DNA of 46,356 bases from Bacteroidota bacterium (lineage in GTDB: Bacteria > Bacteroidota > Bacteroidia > Bacteroidales > Lentimicrobiaceae), in contig WSXU01000023.1 of NCBI GenBank assembly GCA_009773455.1, forward strand, positions 1 through 46,356, read 5' to 3'. Positions 8,746-16,072 of the stretch are shown here, one piece after another. A model generated the notes under the pieces. That model had not been told where the DNA came from and did no database searches. It was given only the letters and a program-made list of their open reading frames with translations. The number at the start of each line of letters is the position of its first letter. The stretch's first letter is position 1. Both the position numbers and the translations under genes were made by a program.

Positions 8746-8790
8746 TCCGTTTACGTCTTTGCTTGTGTTGCAAACAGAATGGAGCCTGAA

Positions 8791-9936
8791 CTATAGTTTG
8801 CTATATTGACCGGCAATTCCATCCGAATTGTTGAACATAAATTTTCTGACATCTTCCAGGGTGTTCACTTTCTCGTGCCAGTCGGGATCAGGGAAGTTCT
8901 TCAATGCCTGGTCAATGTTGGTTTCGTTGACAAAGTCGCTGATCACCGTACATCCTTCCAGTTTATTCAGGGGTTCCAGAAAGATATAACCGTCGAACAA
9001 CTGTTCCAGTGTAAAGTCGTTGTAGCCCATGGCATTGAGACTTCTGTCGGGAAGCTTTCCTGCCGGTGAATGCAGCAGGTCAAAACCTGCGGGCTTATTG
9101 TCATTTAGAGCCATTAATTTCTCTATGGCCCCTTCACAGGGGGAAACCGCAAAATACCGGTCCCCTTCCTTCATGGTGAATGCCTGGTGCAGGATGATGC
9201 TGAACACCTTTCCGGGATATTTCCTGAACAGCCGGTTTCCCAGCCAGTCATGGTCAAAATCATAGAAATTATCACCGTTGTATTTATAAAATGCAGAACC
9301 ATACCTTGAATAGGCATGCGGCGTACCCACCAGGGCCAGGATTTTTTCGTTTTTCAGGATAACCTCTTTTTCAATGACTTCAGCCCTGAATTTGTCGATG
9401 GTCCCCATCGGGAAGACCCGACCCATAGATTCAGGATTTCTGGTCCCGGTGAACTTCTCCCAGTGAAAGATGTAGCTTAAATTGATGATTCTGAACTTTC
9501 TGGTTTTTTCGGGCAGCGACCGGTTGAGTTGCCAGGCTGCCTTATAAACATCAAGATACTCCTGAAAGCCCCAGGTTACATTGTAGGTAAACATGATTTC
9601 CCTGGCAAGCTGCTCGTTGTAGGTTTCTGAGGTAACCAGTGCATCCAGCTTGTCCTGAACTTCAAAGGCACCGAACTCCATCCCGATTTGGTAAATACCG
9701 TTATCATACAGCTTCGGCACCAGCGACTGCACAAACAGCAGGTTTTCCCTTACCATATGGTGTTCACCCAGGAACACAACATCATAATTCCTGAATTTAT
9801 CAATCACATAAGTTTGAGGGTCCGGGGCCGATTTTTTGATGTAATCAATCATGCCGGGAGTAACCTCCTGCGCAGTAAGGCTGAGGTGAAATATCAGCAT
9901 GAAAAGGAGAAAAGGGATTCCGGAAAGGGTTTTCAT
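8791..9936 (-). CDS. ChaN/erythromycin-esterase-like secreted protein
   Basis: 381 residues from the ATG at 9936, which opens a signal peptide (KTLSGIPFLLFMLIFHLSLTAQ). An upstream in-frame ATG at 9996 is less likely because it precedes the signal. The core motif VVFLGEHHMVRENLLF followed by GMEFG is the start of the ChaN/EreA/TIKI-type fold, where the Glu and His residues bind heme-iron or a metal or take part in hydrolysis. A later block, ILALVGTPHAYSRYG, carries another conserved His. ChaN members bind heme at the cell surface and EreA-like members hydrolyse esters. Which applies here is open, and no resistance role should be inferred. The gene stands alone between unrelated genes. Confidence 0.7.
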   Translation of the reverse strand: MKTLSGIPFLLFMLIFHLSLTAQEVTPGMIDYIKKSAPDPQTYVIDKFRNYDVVFLGEHHMVRENLLFVQSLVPKLYDNGIYQIGMEFGAFEVQDKLDALVTSETYNEQLAREIMFTYNVTWGFQEYLDVYKAAWQLNRSLPEKTRKFRIINLSYIFHWEKFTGTRNPESMGRVFPMGTIDKFRAEVIEKEVILKNEKILALVGTPHAYSRYGSAFYKYNGDNFYDFDHDWLGNRLFRKYPGKVFSIILHQAFTMKEGDRYFAVSPCEGAIEKLMALNDNKPAGFDLLHSPAGKLPDRSLNAMGYNDFTLEQLFDGYIFLEPLNKLEGCTVISDFVNETNIDQALKNFPDPDWHEKVNTLEDVRKFMFNNSDGIAGQYSKL

Positions 9937-10143
9937 AGAAGTACAGCTATCATGGCAATGGAATACTAAGGTAGTGAATTTACCTTTAAAAAACACTGAT
10001 GAACTCCGGCTGAGATTTCGGACTGACTAACGATCAAAAAAGGCAGTATATTCCTTGCCGCTGTTCAGGATACCAATTCAAAGCAAAGGTCAAGGGCTGT
10101 GAACTGAAGAGAAAAGGAGTAATCGTTTAAATTCCTGAATCAT

Positions 10144-11529
10144 CTATTTATGCACATTCCGGATAAACTCTTCCACTTCAGGAACACCACCCTGGTAAAT
10201 CAGGTAACCGTTGTAGGGCTCCCGTGATGTGATCTCATCGTTGATGGGGGTCAACATCAGTTTTTTCACCTCTTCATGGTCGGTGGTTTGTCCCAGCGCC
10301 CAGCCCAGTTTGATGTAAGCGGCTTCCGGCAGCATATTGGCCGCAGGAACAATGCCCTTGGCCATCAGGTCGCGACCGGTGTCATAGACAAACATATGGG
10401 CATATCCCCACAAGGTCTGAACAGTCATATAGATATGAACGCCGGCGGCATGGGCCCGCTCAATGGCGGGATAAATGGGCTTGTTTACATGACCCAGCCC
10501 TGTGCCTGCAATCACGATACCTTTGTATCCGTTGCTGACCAGCGAATCGATGATATCCGGCTGCATATTGGGATAGTAATAAACAATGGCCACTTTCTCT
10601 TCGAAATAGGGGAGAATGGTCACATTTCTGTCCTTGCGCCTGTGGTTGTATTCTTTTTTAATCGGTTCAACCCCTTTGCGGGTTACGGTAGCCAACGGGG
10701 TGTCGCCGATGGTGCGGAAAGTGGAGCGGTAAGAAGAGTGCATTTTCCTCACCCTGGTTCCGCGATGCAGAAATCCGTATTCATCGCTGGTGGGCCCGAA
10801 CATACAGACCATAACCTCGGCAATGTCACCATGACCGGCAGCGGTGGTGGCATGCATCAGGTTCAGCGCGGCGTCGGAACTCGGACGGTCGGATGAACGC
10901 TGGGAGCCAACGAGCACAATGGGTACCGGAGAATTCTGCACCATATAGGTCAGTGCGGCAGCGGTATGATGCAGGGTGTCGGTTCCATGTCCGATCACAA
11001 TCCCGTCAACACCATTTTCGATCTCTTTCCCAATGGCAATGGCCAGTTTCCGGTAATTATCCGGGGCCATGTTCTCACTGAACACCGCGAAAACCTTCTC
11101 TGTGGTGAGGTTACAGATCTGGGCCAGCTCAGGCACAGCACCATACAGTTCCCCTGGTGAAAAAGCGGGAATAACGGCACCTGTGCGGTAGTCGAGACGC
11201 GAAGCAATGGTTCCTCCCGTTCCGATCAGCTTCACTTTCGGCAGACCGGGTGTATTGGGGAATTCCTTTTCAGGGATCTTGTAGTTGGCTTTTTTGTAGC
11301 CTGTTTCTTTCATTCCGGTAATGGTCGCAATGTCGATACCGATGTTGTAACCGGTAATGATCTTCATTACAATGTGCTGATCGTCATCGTTTTCCGCCCT
11401 GGGCAGCACGGTGCCGGTAAAAGGACCGCGGGTGGTGGTCACTTCAGCCTGTCCCCATACACGGACATTGAATTTCTTAAGTACTTCGAGTGAAGCTCCT
11501 TTATATCCCTGAAAAATATCGTCGGCCAT
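10144..11529 (-). CDS. gatD: Glu-tRNA(Gln) amidotransferase subunit D (archaeal type)
   Basis: 461 residues. GatD is the asparaginase-like subunit that frees ammonia from an amide donor for GatE, which converts Glu-tRNA(Gln) to Gln-tRNA(Gln). The N-terminal domain of about 90 residues ends in the GatD hallmark GYNIGI (60-65) and is absent from ordinary asparaginases. The catalytic domain follows: IGTGGTIAS with nucleophile Thr107, GHGTDTLHHTAAAL with Thr183-Asp184, VGSQRSSDRPSSDA, and GTRVRKMHSS with Lys262. All four catalytic positions known from archaeal GatD are present. It lies 255 bases downstream of gatE on the same strand, so the complete enzyme can be made from this locus. A plain L-asparaginase is unlikely given the extra domain and the partner gene. 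Confidence 0.95.
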   Translation of the reverse strand: MADDIFQGYKGASLEVLKKFNVRVWGQAEVTTTRGPFTGTVLPRAENDDDQHIVMKIITGYNIGIDIATITGMKETGYKKANYKIPEKEFPNTPGLPKVKLIGTGGTIASRLDYRTGAVIPAFSPGELYGAVPELAQICNLTTEKVFAVFSENMAPDNYRKLAIAIGKEIENGVDGIVIGHGTDTLHHTAAALTYMVQNSPVPIVLVGSQRSSDRPSSDAALNLMHATTAAGHGDIAEVMVCMFGPTSDEYGFLHRGTRVRKMHSSYRSTFRTIGDTPLATVTRKGVEPIKKEYNHRRKDRNVTILPYFEEKVAIVYYYPNMQPDIIDSLVSNGYKGIVIAGTGLGHVNKPIYPAIERAHAAGVHIYMTVQTLWGYAHMFVYDTGRDLMAKGIVPAANMLPEAAYIKLGWALGQTTDHEEVKKLMLTPINDEITSREPYNGYLIYQGGVPEVEEFIRNVHK

Positions 11530-11681
11530 TTTGTTGGATTGTGTTTTGAGTATTGATTGAGTGTTTTTTTTTACATCCTGATTATATGGTTCCGGAGGTT
11601 TCTCTGATTTGCTGATTGGAATTCAGTTTCATTTTTTAACCGTAAACCTTAAATCAATGTTGTTTAGTTAAGAAAAATTGT

Positions 11682-11726
11682 CTTCGACTTCGCTCAGACT
11701 GACAGCCATCCTGAGCGAAGTCGAAG
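11682..11726. repeat. REP-like perfect inverted repeat between gatE and gatD
   Basis: CTTCGACTTCGCTCAG (11682-11697) and CTGAGCGAAGTCGAAG (11711-11726) are exact reverse complements, a 16-bp stem with a 13-nt loop. The arm resembles a palindromic motif I recall as scattered through many environmental bacterial genomes. It may terminate or attenuate transcription between the two subunit genes, or stabilise the upstream mRNA. No U-tract follows on the minus strand. Confidence 0.85.
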
Positions 11727-11784
11727 GATACTATACATTTTGTTTTCAAATCCGAAACCTTAGCTATTTGACATAAATCGTAAA

Positions 11785-13746
11785 TCAAATCATCTTCGCC
11801 AGTTCGGTCAGCTCCACATTCCCAATAGCCGAACGCCTGAGTTGTCCCATAATCCAGTCCTTCTCAACTCCGGGTCTTTCGGTATGCTGAATCTCGGCAA
11901 ATTTGGTTTTCAGGAATGGCAACTTTCCAAGAAGTTCCTCCCGGGCTACTTTTTTAAATTTTATGCTGGTCAGGGCGGATTCGAATTCGAGTTTCGGATG
12001 CTCATACACATGGGGAAGCATCAGCCAGGCTATCTCTGGTGACAGTGCCTTTTCTTTGATGTATTTCAGCAGGCCGTAAACAATCCTGTAATTGAATTCG
12101 GCCACCGGTCTGGCATGTCCTTCCACAAATTTAAGTTTGTGTCCGAAAAGTGTTCCCACAAATGCCGGATTGTATCCCAGTTCATTCACGATCCTTTCAA
12201 TCAGCGGGAAAAGGTCTTTCTTAAAGATATAGGTATAGGTATCTTCAGGTATTCCCCAGTTCTTCATAATATGATAACGGTCAATCACTTCCTGCGGAAG
12301 GTTACTGCCCAGCTTGTCGATCAGGCTGTTTTCGAGCGGAATGGGAGCGCTGTCGGTATCGGGATACATACGGTCGGCACCCGGCAACACCCGCTCAAAA
12401 ATGGTGGTTCCGTTTTCAAAAGATTTTCGTGTTTCGTTCGGTATCCCTTCGAAAGCCATGAGGCAGCGTTCCTGGATGGTTTCAGTGGCCGTGGCCATGT
12501 CTTCTTCAGGTCCCCATACGATGATCTGGGCATCACCATTCGCGGCCTTCAGCAATTTCCGGATACTGTCCCAGTCTTTCGGGGTGATGACCTGGTCAAA
12601 CTGCTCGGTATGCACCATATTTGGTTTTTCGAGACAGGCAATTACCTTCAGCCGGTCGGTGAGCTCGTTGGCAAACATTTTACCGGGCTGGGTGAAGTGG
12701 GAAAGTGTCCCTTCAAATCCCGGAAGGTTAACGGCAATTATTTTATGCTTCAACCGCTTGGTGTCGGCCAGTGGGGCGTAATCAAACTTGAAGTCGTGGA
12801 AGTCGAGCTCCACCTGGTTGATTTTCCAGTTTTTATAATCCTGAATGCTTGCTTTCAGCCTGTCGCGCAACATCAGCAGCGACCATTGCCTGAAACATTC
12901 GTTGTGCGTGAGTTCAGGAATCCAGCGGGTATGGGCTACGCCTTTGATTTCAACCCGTGAGCCGCCACGGCAGCTTACATTCACATCTTCGCGGCCGGCG
13001 CCGATGCCTGTACGGACTTTACCGGTGCTTCGGTTGAGAAAGCGGATGTAATTGCAGGCTTCCTTCACCTCGTCCGGATTTACCATATCGGGATAGGTAA
13101 CTGTTTCGATCAGCGGCATACCCAGACGATCGGTCCGGTAGATGCGGGTATGACCAATATCGGAAACTTCGCGGCAGGAATCTTCTTCGAGGCTGAGCTG
13201 GATCAGGCGGATATTTTTATGTTTAAGTGGAATCATACCTTCAACACCTATAATCGCTGTACGCTGGAATCCGGTCGGGATGCTGCCGTCGAGGTATTGT
13301 TTACGGGTGATGTGCACCTCACCGACGATGTTGAGTTTTGAAAGCAGCGATATTTCGATGGCGATCTCCAGTGCTTCCCTATTGAGTGGAAATGGTGGTG
13401 TATCGTCAACTTCATAGGTACAGGTGGTCTCGTTCTTCAGCCGGTAAACGATGTTTTTCCTTGTCTTGAATTCCATCAGGGCGGTTCCGTCGTATTCACC
13501 CAGTTCGCTCAGGGTCGGACGCATATGTCTGATGACTTCAGCATCGAATACATCGGGTTTGTTGTAGAGGCCTGCCGGGCAATGGCAGAATAGTTTTTCC
13601 CTGGTCTTCAGCTGCTGGTGTACTTCCAGCCCGGACATAAATCCTATGCGGTCGTAGGTTTCCTGGGTGGCATCCTGCCGTTTGACATATCCTGCTGCTT
13701 CAAGTGTTTTACGGTAGTTTTCGCTGGGGTCGAAAGGTTGATTCAT
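11785..13746 (-). CDS. gatE: Glu-tRNA(Gln) amidotransferase subunit E (archaeal type)
   Basis: 653 residues from the ATG at 13746. An in-frame upstream start at 13806 would lie inside the promoter, so it is rejected. GatE binds Glu-tRNA(Gln), phosphorylates the glutamate with ATP and amidates it with ammonia from GatD. The GatB/E cradle domain shows IGFMSGLEVHQQLKT (residues 34-48) and LFCHCP, then SIPTGFQRTAI, LEEDSCRE and GRREDVNVS-like GAGREDVNVSCRGG. Next comes the inserted GAD domain, found in GatE and bacterial AspRS but not in GatB, beginning near KIIAVNLPGFEGTL. After it comes the GatE-type block PGADRMYPDTDSAPIPL. A YqeY-like helical tail closes the protein. The length fits archaeal GatE (about 620-640) and not GatB (about 480). 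Bacteria normally use GatCAB or GlnRS, so this is an unusual gene. Confidence 0.95.
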   Translation of the reverse strand: MNQPFDPSENYRKTLEAAGYVKRQDATQETYDRIGFMSGLEVHQQLKTREKLFCHCPAGLYNKPDVFDAEVIRHMRPTLSELGEYDGTALMEFKTRKNIVYRLKNETTCTYEVDDTPPFPLNREALEIAIEISLLSKLNIVGEVHITRKQYLDGSIPTGFQRTAIIGVEGMIPLKHKNIRLIQLSLEEDSCREVSDIGHTRIYRTDRLGMPLIETVTYPDMVNPDEVKEACNYIRFLNRSTGKVRTGIGAGREDVNVSCRGGSRVEIKGVAHTRWIPELTHNECFRQWSLLMLRDRLKASIQDYKNWKINQVELDFHDFKFDYAPLADTKRLKHKIIAVNLPGFEGTLSHFTQPGKMFANELTDRLKVIACLEKPNMVHTEQFDQVITPKDWDSIRKLLKAANGDAQIIVWGPEEDMATATETIQERCLMAFEGIPNETRKSFENGTTIFERVLPGADRMYPDTDSAPIPLENSLIDKLGSNLPQEVIDRYHIMKNWGIPEDTYTYIFKKDLFPLIERIVNELGYNPAFVGTLFGHKLKFVEGHARPVAEFNYRIVYGLLKYIKEKALSPEIAWLMLPHVYEHPKLEFESALTSIKFKKVAREELLGKLPFLKTKFAEIQHTERPGVEKDWIMGQLRRSAIGNVELTELAKMI

Positions 13747-13775
13747 CCTGTTTGATGGGTAGGTTAAGAAGAGGT

Positions 13776-13807
13776 CAAACCTACACGAATTTTCGGAATC
13801 CAGCAAA
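13776..13807 (-). promoter_or_regulatory. Bacteroidota-type promoter for gatE
   Basis: On the minus strand: TTTG (13807-13804), a 20-base spacer, then TAGGTTTG (13783-13776). This matches the TTTG-N19-21-TAnnTTTG consensus fully. Transcription would begin near 13770, leaving a leader of roughly 25 nt before the ATG. The archaeal-type genes are thus read from a native-style promoter. Confidence 0.75.
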
Positions 13808-14236
13808 AGAATTTCGGGGGAAGTTTTGCTAAAAATTATTGGGTTTGGATTTGATGATTAGCAGATTTGAGGATTTGAGAATTCGTTGATTCGTGGATTT
13901 GTGGATTGTAATATAGAATATTGGAATAATGAAAGAATGATTAAGACATTTCCAGACTGTTAATCCTGTTAATCCTGTCGAATGAATTGATTAATGAAAC
14001 GATTGATTGACGTTTTTCCCGACTCCCGACTGTTTACTGTTTAGTTCCGGGCGGTCCCCGGCTGGTCTCGTCTTGATAGCTGCCGGAAAAAGACCACTAC
14101 GACCCTGTGCCTGACCAGAACTTGTTCGTTGGATAAACCAGCATTAGTATCACTGGTTTTTACTTTAAGCCTGTCAGAGGCGGATAAACTTTGAGCTCGC
14201 CAAAGGCGGGAAAACTTTGAGCTTTAATTTTACTAA
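13808..14236. other. Intergenic region without genes; 8-bp-period tract at 13851-13905
   Basis: No ORF here looks real. Bases 13851-13905 run through variants of GATTTGAG, GATTCGTG and GATTTGTG with an 8-base period. Further right are short direct repeats (CCCGACT twice near 14021, GTTTACT/GTTTAGT near 14033) and two related segments near 14172 and 14202, each ending in AACTTTGAGCT. These resemble mosaic intergenic repeats rather than coding DNA. Confidence 0.6.
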
Positions 14237-14293
14237 ATTCGTAGCATAGAACCCAAGCCAAAACCGGTATTTGAAAAACGCATCTTCTGGGAT

Positions 14294-14548
14294 GTGGATT
14301 TTGACAAACTCGATTACGATGCCAAAGCGAACTTCGTGATTGAGCGAGTCTTTGAGCGCGGCGATGTGGAAGACATCCGCCAGTGCCGGCGCTATTACGG
14401 AGACGAAAAGGTGACGGAAGCCCTGCTGAAAGCTAAGTTTCTGCCGGAGCACCGCATCCATCTGGCCAGCGCTATGATTGGTAAACCATTGGAAGAATTC
14501 AGATGCTATATACTCAGACAGTTGAACCCGGGACTTTATCCGTATTAA
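14294..14548 (+). CDS. Partner gene of an AbiEii-type nucleotidyltransferase (DUF6922-like), probably with a lost start
   Basis: Open from GTG 14294, 84 residues: FVIERVFERGDVEDIRQCRRYYG, then KAKFLPEHRIHLASA and a C-terminus ending LNPGLYPY. This matches, from memory, a family of small proteins encoded just upstream of AbiEii-like nucleotidyltransferases. Homologous-looking sequence continues upstream in frame (EPKPVFEKRIFWDV) back to an ATA codon at 14246, where an ATG would be expected; the frame is closed by a stop at 14234. The true start may therefore have been lost, or ATA/GTG may be used. Its 3' end overlaps the next gene by 46 bases. An antitoxin-like role is inferred only from position. 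Confidence 0.6.
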   Translation: MDFDKLDYDAKANFVIERVFERGDVEDIRQCRRYYGDEKVTEALLKAKFLPEHRIHLASAMIGKPLEEFRCYILRQLNPGLYPY

Positions 14549-15129
14549 GCAAGCTGATGGATTTGCCTTCTTTAAGGCAATTCAGTCTGGTTGGTGGAAC
14601 TGCCATGTCACTTCGGTATGGTCATCGTAGTTCTGTCGATCTGGGTCTTTTTTACCATCAGAATTTCGATCATTCTCACATTGAAGCGGAACTCAGATCA
14701 GAATTTGGTGATGGATTTATCTTTGAACATGGCCACCGGCAATTGGGAATATTCTGCTATATAGAGAAAGTGAAGGTTGATATTGTTCATTTTCCACATT
14801 TACCAATCGGGGATATTGTCGTTGAGTCCGGAATACGAATGTATGATGATAGTGACATCGCGGCGATGAAGATTCAGGCCATTCTGGGGCTTGCCCGGAA
14901 AAAGGATTTCTGGGATTTGCACTAACTGCTGAAACATCATTCTTTACAACAGATTATGGACTGGTACAAACAAAAATACCCCGGTCAGATGCTCGCCATA
15001 AGTATTCCTAACGCAATAGCTTATTTTACAGAAGCCGATGAAAGCGCCCCCCCCGTCAGCTTCAAAGGACAGACCTGGCCTCAGATTAAGAAAGATATCT
15101 CGAAAGTTGTTAGTGAATATCTGAGGTAA
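14503..15129 (+). pseudogene. AbiEii/AbiGii-type nucleotidyltransferase, interrupted by a stop codon
   Basis: The intact part (14503-14925, 140 residues) opens MLYTQTVEPGTLSVLSKLMD and has the nucleotidyltransferase motif LVGGTAMSLRYGHRSSVDLGLF. After LARKKDFWDLH there is a TAA at 14923-14925, but the same frame goes on without interruption to 15129, encoding LLKHHSLQQIMDWYKQKYP and a helical tail ending VSEYLR. That is the expected rest of the family, so the stop is a nonsense change in a roughly 208-codon gene. The second Asp of the usual SVDLDLF metal motif is Gly48 (GGT at 14644-14646, one base from GAT), so catalysis would be impaired even with readthrough. Intact members are toxins of abortive-infection systems. 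This copy looks dead. Confidence 0.82.
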
Positions 15130-15214
15130 ACCGAACCGGCATTCTCTTTTGAGATGAAAATTTGCGATGGAGCGACTTAAGCGAAAGAAAGCGATCAAGA
15201 GAAAATTAATCTGT

Positions 15215-15286
15215 GGAAATTCCTGCCAGCCGGCAGGCGGGCGTCAGATCCCTGCCATGTGGCAGGCAAGCGTGTCATCCGTGTTC
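15215..15286. repeat. Short palindromic repeats (CCTGCC.../GGCAGG)
   Basis: Two neighbouring palindromes: CCTGCCAG-CCGGCAGG near 15217 and CCTGCCA-TG-TGGCAGG near 15251. The sequence is related to the CGGGCAGG spacer in the array at 4204-4590, which suggests one family of mobile or scattered palindromes. The rest of 15130-15467 holds no gene. Confidence 0.55.
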
Positions 15287-15321
15287 TTATATGGATCGGC
15301 CTTGACAGCCACGCGATGAAT

Positions 15322-15329
15322 TATCTTTG
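15322..15329 (+). promoter_or_regulatory. Candidate -7 box upstream of the thiol-protein operon
   Basis: TATCTTTG matches the consensus. A CTTG at 15301-15304 could be a weak -33 at a 17-base spacing. The leader would be about 130 nt. Confidence 0.4.
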
Positions 15330-15467
15330 TGTTTTATTGCGACATTTGCGGTGAATAAAAACGGGTGTTGCAACAATTCTCACCAATGCCTGTTAATTAC
15401 GCAACCGTATCTTATGGGTTATGCAGCGGTAACTAATGCAAACCCCGAAAAATGCCCACCCTGAAGA

Positions 15468-15725
15468 ATGAAAAAACTTGAACTTTATACTACATTTGCC
15501 TGTCCGCACTGTAAAACGATGAAAAGAACCATCAGCGAAGTACTCCCGGAATTTGAAGGACAGTTTCAGTTCAGTGAGATTTCGGCAAGTTCGCCGATCG
15601 GATATATAAAAAGCCTGAAAAATAATATCCATTCAGCACCCACATTATTGATCGACGGCCGGGTAATGGCCCGTACCGCTCTCAGTAAAACAGAATTGAT
15701 AAACCTTCTAAAATCAGAATTATGA
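15468..15725 (+). CDS. Small thioredoxin/glutaredoxin-like protein with CPHC motif
   Basis: 85 residues. It opens KKLELYTTFACPHCKTMKR, a thioredoxin-fold first strand and CxxC active site at residues 12-15 (Cys-Pro-His-Cys, the DsbA-like dipeptide). It contains the cis-Pro segment SAPTLLIDGRVM and ends with a helix. There is no signal peptide, so it is cytoplasmic or faces the cytoplasm. The stop codon overlaps the next gene's start (ATGA), so the two are translationally coupled. It probably reduces or oxidises a specific partner, which may be the membrane protein that follows; this is inference. Confidence 0.82.
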   Translation: MKKLELYTTFACPHCKTMKRTISEVLPEFEGQFQFSEISASSPIGYIKSLKNNIHSAPTLLIDGRVMARTALSKTELINLLKSEL

Positions 15726-15955
15726 GTACAGAGAAAAAACCTTTGCGCTGCCCCATGGGTGTTCCCGGTGGTATCATTGCTGCCCTGGCCGGCCTGGCCG
15801 GTATCATCATCAGTGCCATGAACTCGGAATGGCTTTCACTGGCCCTTTCAGTCGGCCTGTTTATGGTTGCCCTTCCGTTTGTCAGGGTTACCATGATGGT
15901 TCACTCAGCCAACGATCGGTTGGATGCCCTTGAGAAAAAGGCAGGTACAAAGTAG
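15722..15955 (+). CDS. Small two-span inner-membrane protein
   Basis: 77 residues. Two hydrophobic spans (about residues 16-33 and 38-56) are followed by a polar tail NDRLDALEKKAGTK. The N-terminus carries one Cys (RCPMGVPGG). The start ATG overlaps the stop of the CPHC thiol-protein gene, so both are made together. I do not recognise a family. The coupling suggests a membrane anchor or redox partner for the thiol protein. Confidence 0.72.
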   Translation: MSTEKKPLRCPMGVPGGIIAALAGLAGIIISAMNSEWLSLALSVGLFMVALPFVRVTMMVHSANDRLDALEKKAGTK

Positions 15956-15982
15956 CTGTAACTTTGTAAAGATTATCCGGAA

Positions 15983-16020
15983 AGCGATGCACCTGCAAAG
16001 GTAAAGGCATCGCTTTTTTA
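15983..16020 (+). terminator. Rho-independent terminator after the thiol/membrane operon
   Basis: AGCGATGC (15983-15990) and GCATCGCT (16007-16014) pair fully. An inner ACCT/AGGT stem extends the hairpin and a run of T follows at 16015. Confidence 0.88.
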
Positions 16021-16042
16021 ATGGTTATAGCCCGGATTGTAT

Positions 16043-16050
16043 TAGTTTTG
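16043..16050 (+). promoter_or_regulatory. Candidate -7 box for the OstA-like gene
   Basis: TAGTTTTG matches TAnnTTTG and sits 22 bases before the ATG at 16073, giving a short leader. A TTTA about 22 bases upstream is a weak -33 match. Confidence 0.45.
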
Positions 16051-16072
16051 CATCAGCTAAGCAAGATCACTC

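Noticed and set aside
12115-12960. Plus-strand ORF of 281 residues opposite gatE
   Set aside because: Fully contained in the antisense of a strongly supported gene, with no recognisable domain.
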